Assembly: GCF_013401515.1 (NCBI RefSeq)
Contig: NZ_CP058529.1
Coordinates: forward strand, 1,302,001 to 1,366,000
Length of the DNA: 64,000 nucleotides
Direction of reading: 5' to 3'
Source of the DNA: Halorarum halophilum
Lineage (GTDB): Archaea > Halobacteriota > Halobacteria > Halobacteriales > Haloferacaceae
The notes under the pieces were generated by a model. It saw only the letters and a program-made list of their open reading frames with translations. It had not been told where the DNA came from and made no database searches. The position numbers and the translations under genes were made by a program. This document shows, one piece after another, positions 42,413 through 50,231 of this stretch (within the stretch, counting starts at the first letter, position 1; every line of letters starts with the position of its first letter).

Positions 42413-43384
42413 TCAGACGACCTGGTTCTCGAGGTCGTCGTAGGACCCGGTCTCCTCGACACGGCCGAGGTTCCGGGCGAGGATGTCGGCGACGCGGGGA
42501 TAGTACTGCGGCGTGTAGCCGGAGTTGTGCGGCGTGATGTGGACGTTGCCCATCCGCCAGAGGTCGTGGTCCGACGGGAGCGGTTCGGGGTCCGTCACGT
42601 CGAGCGCCGCCCCGCGGATGGCGTTGTCCTTGATCGCGTCGGTCAGCGCCTCGGTGTCCACGATGGGGCCGCGGCCGACGTTGACGAGGACGGCGTGGGG
42701 CGGGAGCGTCTCGAACTCCGCCCGTCCGACGAGCCCGCGGGTCGTCTCGGTCAGTGGACACGCCAGCACGAGGTAATCCGTCCTGGCCAGCGCGTCGTGG
42801 AACTCCGCCCCGTCGAAGCCGAGCACCTCGTCGGTCGGGCCTCCCTTCCCCGGGGTGTATCGGACCCCGATGAGGTGGGGACCGAACGCGTCGAGGCGCT
42901 CAACGATGGCCTGGCCGATCGGGCCGAGGCCGACGACGGTAACGGTGCTGTCCCCCAGTTCACGCGGGAACCCCTGGTAGTGGCGCCACTCGTGGTTCCG
43001 CTGTCGCTCCCACCCTACGTGGAGGTTGCGCACGAAGGCGAGGACGTTGCCGATGACCTGCTCCGCGATGTTCGGGCCGTGGACGCCCGAGGCGTTCGTG
43101 ACGGCGACGCCACGGGCCGCCAGTTCCTCCTGTGGCAGGTGGCCGACGCCCGCCGAAAAGCAGGCGAACAGTTCCAGTTCCTCGGCCGCCTCCAGCAGTT
43201 CCTCGTCGATGCCGTGGCCGACGATGACCGGTGCCTCGGCGGCGGCCTCGCGTTCCCCCGCCGGCGTTCCCGGCCGGACCACCTCGTAGTCGGGGAGTCG
43301 CTCGCGTATCGCCTCGGCGAGCATCGTCGTCGACATCCCATGGGCCGCACGGCGCAGAACCACGATGTCCGGCGATTCAGTCAT
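42413..43384 (-). CDS. D-2-hydroxyacid dehydrogenase
   Basis: A 323-residue enzyme of the D-isomer-specific hydroxyacid dehydrogenase family. Rossmann GLGPIG is at 152-157, catalytic Arg238 in VNVGRGP, Glu267 in DPEPLP and His286 in ITPHNSG. The catalytic arrangement and the SAGVGHL segment (78-84) are closest to glyoxylate/hydroxypyruvate reductase-like members. ATG at 43384 was taken instead of one three codons earlier. It could reduce 2-oxoacids released by sugar-acid cleavage or oxidise D-hydroxyacids. It is divergent from the cupin gene at 43582. Confidence 0.83.
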   Translation of the reverse strand: MTESPDIVVLRRAAHGMSTTMLAEAIRERLPDYEVVRPGTPAGEREAAAEAPVIVGHGIDEELLEAAEELELFACFSAGVGHLPQEELAARGVAVTNASGVHGPNIAEQVIGNVLAFVRNLHVGWERQRNHEWRHYQGFPRELGDSTVTVVGLGPIGQAIVERLDAFGPHLIGVRYTPGKGGPTDEVLGFDGAEFHDALARTDYLVLACPLTETTRGLVGRAEFETLPPHAVLVNVGRGPIVDTEALTDAIKDNAIRGAALDVTDPEPLPSDHDLWRMGNVHITPHNSGYTPQYYPRVADILARNLGRVEETGSYDDLENQVV

Positions 43385-43501
43385 CGGTACCACCTTCGAG
43401 AACGGTGACTCGATTCGGCATACGAGCCACCGTCGTCACCAGCCCCCTTAATTCGCTCGTCAGCGTCACAACCGAGCGGGTCCGTCCTCCCGTCAGGTCC
43501 A

Positions 43502-43547
43502 TCCCTATGCCAAGTCCGCCCCCACGCAGATCCGTCCCTATGCCAAG
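43502..43547. repeat. 13-base direct repeat upstream of a cupin gene
   Basis: TCCCTATGCCAAG occurs twice, at 43502-43514 and 43535-43547, with a 33-base period, i.e. three helical turns. It lies 35-80 bases before the cupin start at 43582. Repeats on the same DNA face in a divergent promoter region suggest binding sites for a regulator, though they may be chance. Confidence 0.4.
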
Positions 43548-43581
43548 GTTCATGGCGTCGTGCCGCGTCCGCTGGAGTGCA

Positions 43582-43926
43582 ATGGAGCCTGTATCCTTCG
43601 ACCAGGCGGAGACGTACGAACCCGAGGAGGGCTGGCGCCGCGTCGCGATGGCTGGCTCCGACGCATTCTCGTTCGAGTGGTTCGAGAAGCCGCCCGGCCA
43701 CTCCTCGCCGATGCACGACCACGAGAACGAGCAGGTCTGTCTTGTGACCGAGGGCGAACTCACCGTCTACACCGAAGACGACGAGGTGACGCTCGGTCCC
43801 TACGACTCGACGTGGCTCGAACCTTGGGAGCGCCACCGCGTCGAGAACACGGGCGACGAGCGGGCCGTCGGCGTCGACGTGTTCGCGCCGGGGCGGTCGT
43901 TCGACTTCTGGCTCGACCGGGAGTGA
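43582..43926 (+). CDS. cupin protein, KdgF-like
   Basis: A 114-residue single-domain cupin. Motif 1 includes HDHENEQVCLVTEGEL (about 45-60) and motif 2 WERHRVENTGD (about 82-92), with the end DVFAPGRSFDF. The DVFxPxR ending is shared with KdgF-type enzymes that linearise 4,5-unsaturated uronates. A related cupin lies at 34054. In this protein the second metal motif has His-Arg rather than the usual PxxxxH context, so function is less certain. ATG at 43582 was chosen by family start; the frame is open further upstream. Confidence 0.72.
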   Translation: MEPVSFDQAETYEPEEGWRRVAMAGSDAFSFEWFEKPPGHSSPMHDHENEQVCLVTEGELTVYTEDDEVTLGPYDSTWLEPWERHRVENTGDERAVGVDVFAPGRSFDFWLDRE

Positions 43927-44004
43927 TCGGGGCGACGGGGCGACCGTCAGCGCCCGTTTACTCTAACGCGTACCTTTTTCGTCGCGTCGCCCGACGCCAC
44001 GCGC

Positions 44005-44979
44005 GTGGAGTACACGACACTCGGTGACACGGGACTCGAGGTATCGCGGATCTGTCTCGGCTGCATGAGCTTCGGGACGAGCGAGTGGCGCGACTGGGTG
44101 CTCGACGAGGAGGAGAGCGTCGAGATCATCGACCGGGCGGTCGACCTCGGGATCAACTTCTTCGACACCGCGAACGTGTACTCGAAGGGCGAGTCCGAGC
44201 GCGTCCTCGGGACGGCGCTGGACGGGCGGCGCGAGGAGTCGGTCGTCGCGACGAAGGTGTACGGCGACATGCGCGAGGACGACCCGAACTCGGGCGGCCT
44301 GTCACGCAAGGCCATCGAGCAGGAACTCGACGCCTCGCTCGACCGCCTCGGCATGGAGACGGTCGACCTCTACCAGATCCACCGCTGGGACGACGACACG
44401 CCGATCAAGACGACGATGCGCGCGCTCGACGACGCGGTCCGGCGGGGGAAGGTGCGGTATCTCGGCGCCTCCTCGATGTGGGCCCACCAGTTCGCCGACG
44501 CGCTCGCCACGAGCGACCGCCTCGGCACCGACCGGTTCGCGACGATGCAGAACCACTACAACCTCGCCTACCGCGAGGAGGAGCGCGAGATGCTCCCGCT
44601 CTGTGCGCGAGCGAACGTCGGCGTCATCCCGTGGTCGCCGCTCGCCCGCGGCTTTCTCACCCGGCCGGCCGAGGACATCGACGCGACGACCCGCGGGGAG
44701 TCAGAACGGCGGATGTACGAACACCCCTACCGCGAGGGTGGCGGAATCGAGGTGAACGAGCGGGTCGAGGAACTGGCCGCCGAGAAGGGCGTGAAGATGG
44801 CCCAGATCGCGCTCGCGTGGCTGTTGCACAGGGACGAGGTCACCGCACCGATCGTGGGGACGACGAGCGTCGAGCACCTCGAGGACGCCGTCGAGGCGCT
44901 CGACATCTCGCTGTCGGGGAGCGAGATGGACTACCTCGAAGAACCGTACGAACCGGTCCGCGTCTCGGGACACGAGTAG
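44005..44979 (+). CDS. aldo/keto reductase, copy 2
   Basis: This is a paralog of the gene at 11925, 324 residues long. The catalytic tetrad is complete: Asp54, Tyr59, Lys84 and His126. It starts with GTG at 44005; a TACCTTTTT tract lies 24-33 bases before it. Protein and DNA are nearly identical to copy 1 in the middle (SGGLSRKAIEQELDASLDRL and onward), while the N-terminal third and the region around residues 215-245 differ. The pattern suggests duplication followed by gene conversion in the core. Probably reduces short aldehydes made by the aldolases. Confidence 0.85.
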   Translation: MEYTTLGDTGLEVSRICLGCMSFGTSEWRDWVLDEEESVEIIDRAVDLGINFFDTANVYSKGESERVLGTALDGRREESVVATKVYGDMREDDPNSGGLSRKAIEQELDASLDRLGMETVDLYQIHRWDDDTPIKTTMRALDDAVRRGKVRYLGASSMWAHQFADALATSDRLGTDRFATMQNHYNLAYREEEREMLPLCARANVGVIPWSPLARGFLTRPAEDIDATTRGESERRMYEHPYREGGGIEVNERVEELAAEKGVKMAQIALAWLLHRDEVTAPIVGTTSVEHLEDAVEALDISLSGSEMDYLEEPYEPVRVSGHE

Positions 44980-45060
44980 ACTGGACCACGCGCGGGAACT
45001 CGACGAATCAATCCGGCCTTACCGCAGTGCGAGGGGCGAACGCGAAAACTGTTCGGCGGG

Positions 45061-46242
45061 CTACTCCGCGCTGCCTACTTCCTCGATGGGGGCTTCCTGA
45101 TCCCCTGACGCCGTGGATTTCTCCGTCCCGTGGGTGAGCGCTTGCTCGGTCTCGATGTCGAAGAGGTGGATGTTCTCCTCGTCGAAGGTGAACTCGAAGG
45201 TCGTGTCGAGGGCGGGTTCGATCGTCGACGGCGTCCGCACGCGGCACTCCTTGCCGTCCATGTCGAGGTAGATGAAGTTGTCCGAGCCGACGACCTCGAC
45301 GACGTCGACGCGGGCGCTGAGGGTCTTGCCCTCTGGGGTCGTCGCGTCCGCAGGGCTCATGCTCTCGGGGCGGATTCCCATGATCATCCGATCGCTCCTT
45401 CGGTCCTGGACGTTGTTCACGATGCGCTCGGACACCTCGTAGGTGAAGCTCTCGTTGCCCAGCCGTCCGCCGCCGTCGGCGTCGGTCTCCAGTTCGACCT
45501 CGAAGAAGTTCATGCTGGGCGATCCGATGAAGTCGGCGACGAAGTAGTTCACCGGTTCGTAGTAGACCTCCTTCGGCGTGGCCATCTGCTGGAGTCGGCC
45601 GTCGTTGAGCACGACGATGCGGTCGGCCATCGTCATCGCCTCCTCCTGGTCGTGGGTCACGTACATCGTCGTGATGCCCAGTTCCGTGTGGAGGCGGGCC
45701 AGTTCGGTCCGCATGTGCTTGCGGAGCTTCGCGTCGAGGTTCGACAGCGGCTCGTCGAACAGGAACACCGCGGGCTCGCGGACGATGGCGCGACCTGTGG
45801 CGACACGCTGCTGTTGGCCGCCCGAGAGCGAGCCGGGTTTCTTGTCCAGGAGGTCCTCGATTCCCATCATCGACGCGGCCTCCTCGACCCGTTTGTCGAT
45901 CTCTTCATCCGTGAGGTCGGTCGAGAGCCGGAGGCCGTACGCCATGTTCCCCCTGACCGTCTTGTGGGGGTAGAGCGCGTAGCTCTGGAAGACCATGGCG
46001 ATATCGCGGTCCTTGGGCGGTTTGTCGTTGATGACCTCGTCGCCGATGCGGATCTCGCCCTCAGTGGCGGTCTCGAGGCCGGCGACCGTCCGTAACGTCG
46101 TCGACTTGCCACAGCCCGAGGGGCCGACGACGACGACGAACTCGCCGTCTTTGATGTCCAGGTCAAGCTCTTCGACCGCGACGATGGGACCGGAATCCGC
46201 ATCGAATACTTTCGTGAGGTTATCTATCTGTAATCGTGCCAT
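45061..46242 (-). CDS. sugar ABC importer ATPase (MalK/UgpC type)
   Basis: The 393-residue ATPase has Walker A GPSGCGKS (40-47), the Q-loop Gln86, signature LSGGQQ (139-144), Walker B VFLFDEP (159-165) and H-loop His197 (VTHD). A C-terminal TOBE/OB regulatory domain follows from about residue 235, as in MalK-type CUT1 importers. The last 30 residues are an acidic tail. It energises uptake by the permeases encoded directly upstream on the same strand. A 135-base gap precedes it, with an AAATAAC element about 31-40 bases before the start, so it may also be transcribed separately and serve several importers. Confidence 0.92.
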   Translation of the reverse strand: MARLQIDNLTKVFDADSGPIVAVEELDLDIKDGEFVVVVGPSGCGKSTTLRTVAGLETATEGEIRIGDEVINDKPPKDRDIAMVFQSYALYPHKTVRGNMAYGLRLSTDLTDEEIDKRVEEAASMMGIEDLLDKKPGSLSGGQQQRVATGRAIVREPAVFLFDEPLSNLDAKLRKHMRTELARLHTELGITTMYVTHDQEEAMTMADRIVVLNDGRLQQMATPKEVYYEPVNYFVADFIGSPSMNFFEVELETDADGGGRLGNESFTYEVSERIVNNVQDRRSDRMIMGIRPESMSPADATTPEGKTLSARVDVVEVVGSDNFIYLDMDGKECRVRTPSTIEPALDTTFEFTFDEENIHLFDIETEQALTHGTEKSTASGDQEAPIEEVGSAE

Positions 46243-46377
46243 GGGTGTCTCGTTGCGTGGATGTTGGACTGCCGTTATTTAGCGTTACTCCCGGACCGCT
46301 CACGACGCTCGCCGTGCCGGGGTTCGATGCCGGCCGATGCGAGCGCCGCGCGGGGGTGGGATCGGTTCCTGTCACGA

Positions 46378-47223
46378 TCATCCACCTCCGGTGGTTCCGC
46401 CCAGCCCCTCGCCGACGTAGCGCTGGGAGAGGCCGTAGAAGATGACCGGCGGCGCGACCAGAATCACGACGGCGGCCATCAGGACGTTCCACTCGCGGAG
46501 CACGTCGCTCCCGAGGATGTAGTGGATCGCGACGGTCGCCGTCCGGACGTCCTCGTCGCTCGTGAGGATGAATACCCACAGGAAGTTGTTCCACCCCGAG
46601 AGGAACGAGAACAGGGCCGCGGCACCGATGGCGGGCGCGCTCAGCGGGAGCACGATGCGGAGGAACGCGGTGATCTCCGTGTTGCCGTCGAGCAGCGCCG
46701 CCTCCTCGATGTTCGGCGGTATCCCCTGCCGGAAGAACCCCTGGAGCAACCAGATGTTCTGTGGCAGCGTGAAGATCGCGATGGCGATGATGACGCCCGT
46801 GAGCGTGTTCACCAGTCCCGCCCGGTAGAAGATATCGTACACCGGGATGGTGATGACGATCCAGGGGAACATGATGGTGAACACTGCCGTGTAGAACAGT
46901 ATCTGCCGTCCCGGGAAGTCCAACCGGGCGAACGCGTACGCGCCCGGGATGGAGAACAGCACCGAGATCACCATCGCCGAGAGCGCGACGATGATGCTGT
47001 TCTTGAAGAACAGCGGGAAGTCGGCGCGGTTCCAGATCTGCGTGAACGGCTGGAGACTGAAGACCTCGCCGGCCGGGATATACGGTGACGCCGGGTCGAC
47101 GGCGGCGAAGTTCGTCAATATTGACGTTCTGAGGACCCACATGTAGGGGATCAGCGCCCAGAGCGTGAAGACGGCGATGCCGACCCACAGCAGCGTTTTC
47201 GATCGCTTGTTTTCGTTGAGCAT
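46378..47223 (-). CDS. sugar ABC importer permease (MalG type)
   Basis: A 281-residue inner-membrane permease with six predicted helices, of the CUT1 MalG-like class. The conserved cytoplasmic EAA loop reads EEAALLDGNTEITAFLRIVLPL (start near residue 190), which docks on the ATPase. The first helix is VGIAVFTLWALIPYMWVL. The gene starts two bases after the stop of the companion permease, so they are translationally coupled. Together with the ATPase and binding protein it forms a complete importer for a sugar, oligosaccharide or sugar acid. The substrate is not readable from sequence. Confidence 0.92.
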   Translation of the reverse strand: MLNENKRSKTLLWVGIAVFTLWALIPYMWVLRTSILTNFAAVDPASPYIPAGEVFSLQPFTQIWNRADFPLFFKNSIIVALSAMVISVLFSIPGAYAFARLDFPGRQILFYTAVFTIMFPWIVITIPVYDIFYRAGLVNTLTGVIIAIAIFTLPQNIWLLQGFFRQGIPPNIEEAALLDGNTEITAFLRIVLPLSAPAIGAAALFSFLSGWNNFLWVFILTSDEDVRTATVAIHYILGSDVLREWNVLMAAVVILVAPPVIFYGLSQRYVGEGLGGTTGGG

Positions 47224-47225
47224 GG

Positions 47226-48185
47226 TTAGACGTAGAGTTGTTCCTCCTGTCTGATGGCGTTGACGTAGACGATTCCCGCGAACATCGCGAGCAGGATCAT
47301 CACCACGCCGATGGAGAACGCTCGCGCGAACGAGAGGTTGACGAACGCGGTGCGGTACGTCAGGATGGACAGGAGCATCGTCCTGGTCCCCGGCCCACCG
47401 CCGGTCAGTTCGAACGGCTGTGCGAACTCGGCGACGTTCCAGGCGGTCCGCAACGCGAGGATGATCACCGTGGGGATGAGCAGGTGCGGGAGCGTCACGT
47501 CGCGGAACCGACGGAGTCGGCCGGCGCCGTCGAGGGCGGCGGCCTCGTACTGTGCGCTCGGCACCGACGCCAGCGCGGCCCCGTAGATGATGGCCGCGTA
47601 CGCGTAGTCGTGCCACGCCTGGGCGACGATGAGCGAGACGTAGGGCCAGAAGCCGTCGGCGAGGAACGCCGGCAGGGTCATGCCGAGGTCGGAGGCGACC
47701 TTGGCGAGTAACCCGAAGTCGCTGTTCAGGAACCAGAACCAGATGACACCGCCGGCCAGGGGGGCCGAGAAGTACGGCGACATCAGGACCGCGCTGAACG
47801 TCTCCTTCAGCCCGCTCCGGAGCTCGTTCAACAGCAGTGCGGCCATGAGACCGATGACCAGTTGCAGGGCCGTCACGCTGAAGACGAACGCCATGGTCCA
47901 GCCGAGCGCGAACACGAACAGGTCGTTCGAGAGCATCCACACGTAGTTGTCCAGCCCGACGAACTGGTAGCTCGTCCCGCCGAGCGTCGCGTTCGTGAAC
48001 GTGAGGAAGATCCCCTGGATGATCGGGATGTAGAACAGGAGGATGAACATGACGAACGTCGGCAGGATGAACAGGTAACTGGTGTAGTTCTCCCTGATTC
48101 TGTCGAGGAGCGTCTCGTCCCCGACGCCGTATCGTTCGCGGATTGCCTCTGCGGTTCGTTGTTCTTGTGCCACGCTAACAGTCAC
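47226..48185 (-). CDS. sugar ABC importer permease (MalF type)
   Basis: A 319-residue permease with an N-terminal cytoplasmic stretch, a first helix near residues 37-57 (LFILPTFVMFILLFYIPII) and five further helices. The EAA loop YEAAALDGAGRLRRFRDV lies near residue 220. It starts at a GTG (48185); an alternative GTG lies four codons in. A TATA-like TTTTTATACC (minus strand, 48217-48226) and a GTGATTCAC palindrome (48202-48210) sit just upstream. The two-permease operon may thus be expressed apart from the binding protein. Confidence 0.9.
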   Translation of the reverse strand: MTVSVAQEQRTAEAIRERYGVGDETLLDRIRENYTSYLFILPTFVMFILLFYIPIIQGIFLTFTNATLGGTSYQFVGLDNYVWMLSNDLFVFALGWTMAFVFSVTALQLVIGLMAALLLNELRSGLKETFSAVLMSPYFSAPLAGGVIWFWFLNSDFGLLAKVASDLGMTLPAFLADGFWPYVSLIVAQAWHDYAYAAIIYGAALASVPSAQYEAAALDGAGRLRRFRDVTLPHLLIPTVIILALRTAWNVAEFAQPFELTGGGPGTRTMLLSILTYRTAFVNLSFARAFSIGVVMILLAMFAGIVYVNAIRQEEQLYV

Positions 48186-48201
48186 CTCTGAGCATCGTTG
48201 A

Positions 48202-48226
48202 GTGATTCACTAACCCGGTATAAAAA
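48202..48226 (-). promoter_or_regulatory. internal promoter of the ABC permease operon
   Basis: On the minus strand a TTTTATACC TATA element (48217-48226) lies 32-41 bases before the permease GTG. The palindrome GTGATTCAC (48202-48210) lies between it and the gene. The palindrome would overlap the transcription start region and could bind a repressor. Confidence 0.42.
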
Positions 48227-48304
48227 TCATTGTGAGTCATGTCCGTGCTGTCCTCCGTCGAATGGGGTGTCTTCGATATGGCATCCGAGTGCCCTACCGA
48301 AACG

Positions 48305-49861
48305 TTACTGGTTGCGCTCCTGCAGTGTGGTGTCGACCTTCTGGCGGATCTGCTGGGGCAGGTTTTCGACCGGGACCTGGCCCGCGATGGACTGGCTCAT
48401 CGTCTCGTTGATGTCCGTCCAGCGGATCTGATCGGTGCCCCAGACGTCCCAGGGGGCGCCCGTGTTGTTGTACTGCGTGCCGTACTCCTCGAGGTTGGAC
48501 AGGACCTTCTTGAAGTTCTGCGGCAGGTCGGGGTACTCCTCGAGCAGCTTCTGCTGCATCGGCGAGTCCGCCGGGATCGCGGGGTATTTTTCCCCGTAGA
48601 GCGTGAGGACGTGCTGGTCGTCCTGGTGCAGGAAGGTGTTGAGCTCCCAGGCGGCGTCCATCTTCGCCTGGTCGCCGACGTCGAAGATGGAGTGTGCCTG
48701 TTCAAGCGCCCATACGTGGCCGCCGTGCTGGCCCTCGAACCCTTCCAGTTCGCTGATGCCTATTTTCGAGCCGTACTCGGCGTCGAGTCTGGGGTTGGGA
48801 AGCAGCATCACGTCGCCGTTCCCGCCGTTCCAGCCGAAGGTGGCGTCCTTTTTCACCTGCTTCCAGCGGGTGAAGTTCTGGGTCATGTAGGTGAACGACC
48901 CGACGCGGTCGGTCAGCATCAGCGACGGAATCTCCTCGTCGCCGCGGCTGGCCGACTCGCTGCTGGAGAACTCGTGGGCCAGCGTGACCGTGTTCTTGAT
49001 CATCCCGTCGGTCCGCTTGCCGTCGTCGCCGTCCGAGTTGATGATGACGTCGGGGTCGGTCGGGTCGCCGCGGATCCACGGGTCCGTCCCTTCGGTGTAC
49101 GCCGTACGAGCCTGTCCCCAGTAGGATTCGAGGTCGGGCCCGACGCCGGTCTCCTCGTAGGCGTTCGCGTCCGGGAACTCCTCCTGCACCATCTGGAGCG
49201 CCTCGTAGAACCCGCTCCACGTCTCGAGCTGGTCGGGCCCCGAGACGCCGGCCTGGCTGAACATCTTCGGCCGGATGCCGAGGGAGCTCACGCTGTGGCG
49301 GAGCGGCCCGCCGCTCCACCAGTTCCCGCGGAAGTTCGCCGTCGCCTCCGACGCGACGCTCCAGCGGTCCGGGTAGTCGCTCCCCTCGACCCACTGATCG
49401 TGGTCGGGCACGGTTCCGTCGTTCCAGAACTCGATCCCCGCGCCGCCGGACTCCGCCAGCGCCGGCGGGTTGCCCGCCGAGACGGTCGAGGAGATCTTCT
49501 GTCTGACGTCGGAGTACGAGGCCGTCTGCAGCGAGGCGTTGTTGCCGGTCTGTTCGTTGAAGCGTTTTACCGATTCCGTGAAGTGAGGCTTCGTCAGCGA
49601 GTTTTCGGCGGCTTCGGCCGAGAGATACTGGAAACTGGCACCCTCGGAACCGCCGCCGTTCCCGCCCCCGTTTCCGCCGCCGTTCCCGCCCCCGTTTCCG
49701 CCCCCGTTTCCGTCGCCGTTCCCGCCCCCGTTTCCGCCGCCGGCACAGCCGGCGAGCGCCCCGAGCGCGCCGGTCGCCCCCGCAGCACTGGTAACTTTCA
49801 GGAAGTTACGTCGAGAGGAATCCGGCGGTTCTTCGGCAGCCATTGTGTCATGTTTTGACAT
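48305..49861 (-). CDS. sugar ABC importer substrate-binding lipoprotein
   Basis: The 518-residue binding protein has a Tat signal (SRRNFLK, 16-22) followed by a lipobox LAGC (Cys39), so it is exported folded and lipid-anchored on the outer face of the membrane. Residues 41-72 form a Gly/Asn-rich repetitive linker. The rest is a type 1 (MalE-like) solute-binding domain: SAGNPPALAESGG, GIRPKMFSQAG and ALEQAHSIF. At about 518 residues it is large for the family, which may indicate an oligosaccharide or a bulky uronate. ATG at 49861 is supported by a CATATA element about 21-26 bases upstream. A 119-base gap with its own promoter separates it from the permeases. Confidence 0.9.
   Translation of the reverse strand: MSKHDTMAAEEPPDSSRRNFLKVTSAAGATGALGALAGCAGGGNGGGNGDGNGGGNGGGNGGGNGGGNGGGSEGASFQYLSAEAAENSLTKPHFTESVKRFNEQTGNNASLQTASYSDVRQKISSTVSAGNPPALAESGGAGIEFWNDGTVPDHDQWVEGSDYPDRWSVASEATANFRGNWWSGGPLRHSVSSLGIRPKMFSQAGVSGPDQLETWSGFYEALQMVQEEFPDANAYEETGVGPDLESYWGQARTAYTEGTDPWIRGDPTDPDVIINSDGDDGKRTDGMIKNTVTLAHEFSSSESASRGDEEIPSLMLTDRVGSFTYMTQNFTRWKQVKKDATFGWNGGNGDVMLLPNPRLDAEYGSKIGISELEGFEGQHGGHVWALEQAHSIFDVGDQAKMDAAWELNTFLHQDDQHVLTLYGEKYPAIPADSPMQQKLLEEYPDLPQNFKKVLSNLEEYGTQYNNTGAPWDVWGTDQIRWTDINETMSQSIAGQVPVENLPQQIRQKVDTTLQERNQ
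49646..49741 (-). repeat. Gly/Asn codon repeat in the binding-protein linker
   Basis: About 96 bases consist of a repeated 12-base unit coding for Gly-Gly-Gly-Asn (GGGN or GNGG), with one Asp variant at residue 50. It encodes the spacer between lipid anchor and binding domain. Tandem repeats of this sort change copy number easily, so linker length may vary between strains. Confidence 0.75.
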
Positions 49862-50231
49862 ACCAGTTTCGTCTTAAGCGGTATATGTAATAAAAGTTCG
49901 GGGCATGGTTCGCCGGAAGTAATGATAGTAAAATATCACTTTTCGGCAGAAACGGCCGACTGCGGTGTTGTCCCACCGCTCTCATCCCGAACCCCTCCCC
50001 GTCCTGTTAGATCGTCAATTATTGAGCCGACGAGCGAGGGAGCCTTCGCCTCGACCATCTGGGAGACATCGACCGAAATCGCATCCCACGCCGGTCGTGT
50101 CGGGTCGGAAAATTCCACGGAACGAGGCGGAAGTAGCTCGCGAACGGTTCGAATGGACGTTGAGTCCGACAGTATGTCCAGTACAGGGGACGAACGAACC
50201 AGAACACGAGAGTGTCCCGCCCTCAGCGAAC
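49862..50231. other. intergenic region upstream of the ABC binding-protein gene
   Basis: These 370 bases hold no credible gene. The left end contains the binding-protein promoter (AT-rich 49882-49950 with TATATG and ATAATGATAG). The rest shows nothing recognisable. Confidence 0.5.

Noticed and set aside
49646-49741. Tandem 12-base repeats considered as a CRISPR or noncoding repeat
   Set aside because: They are in frame inside the binding-protein gene and encode a Gly/Asn linker. There are no spacers.
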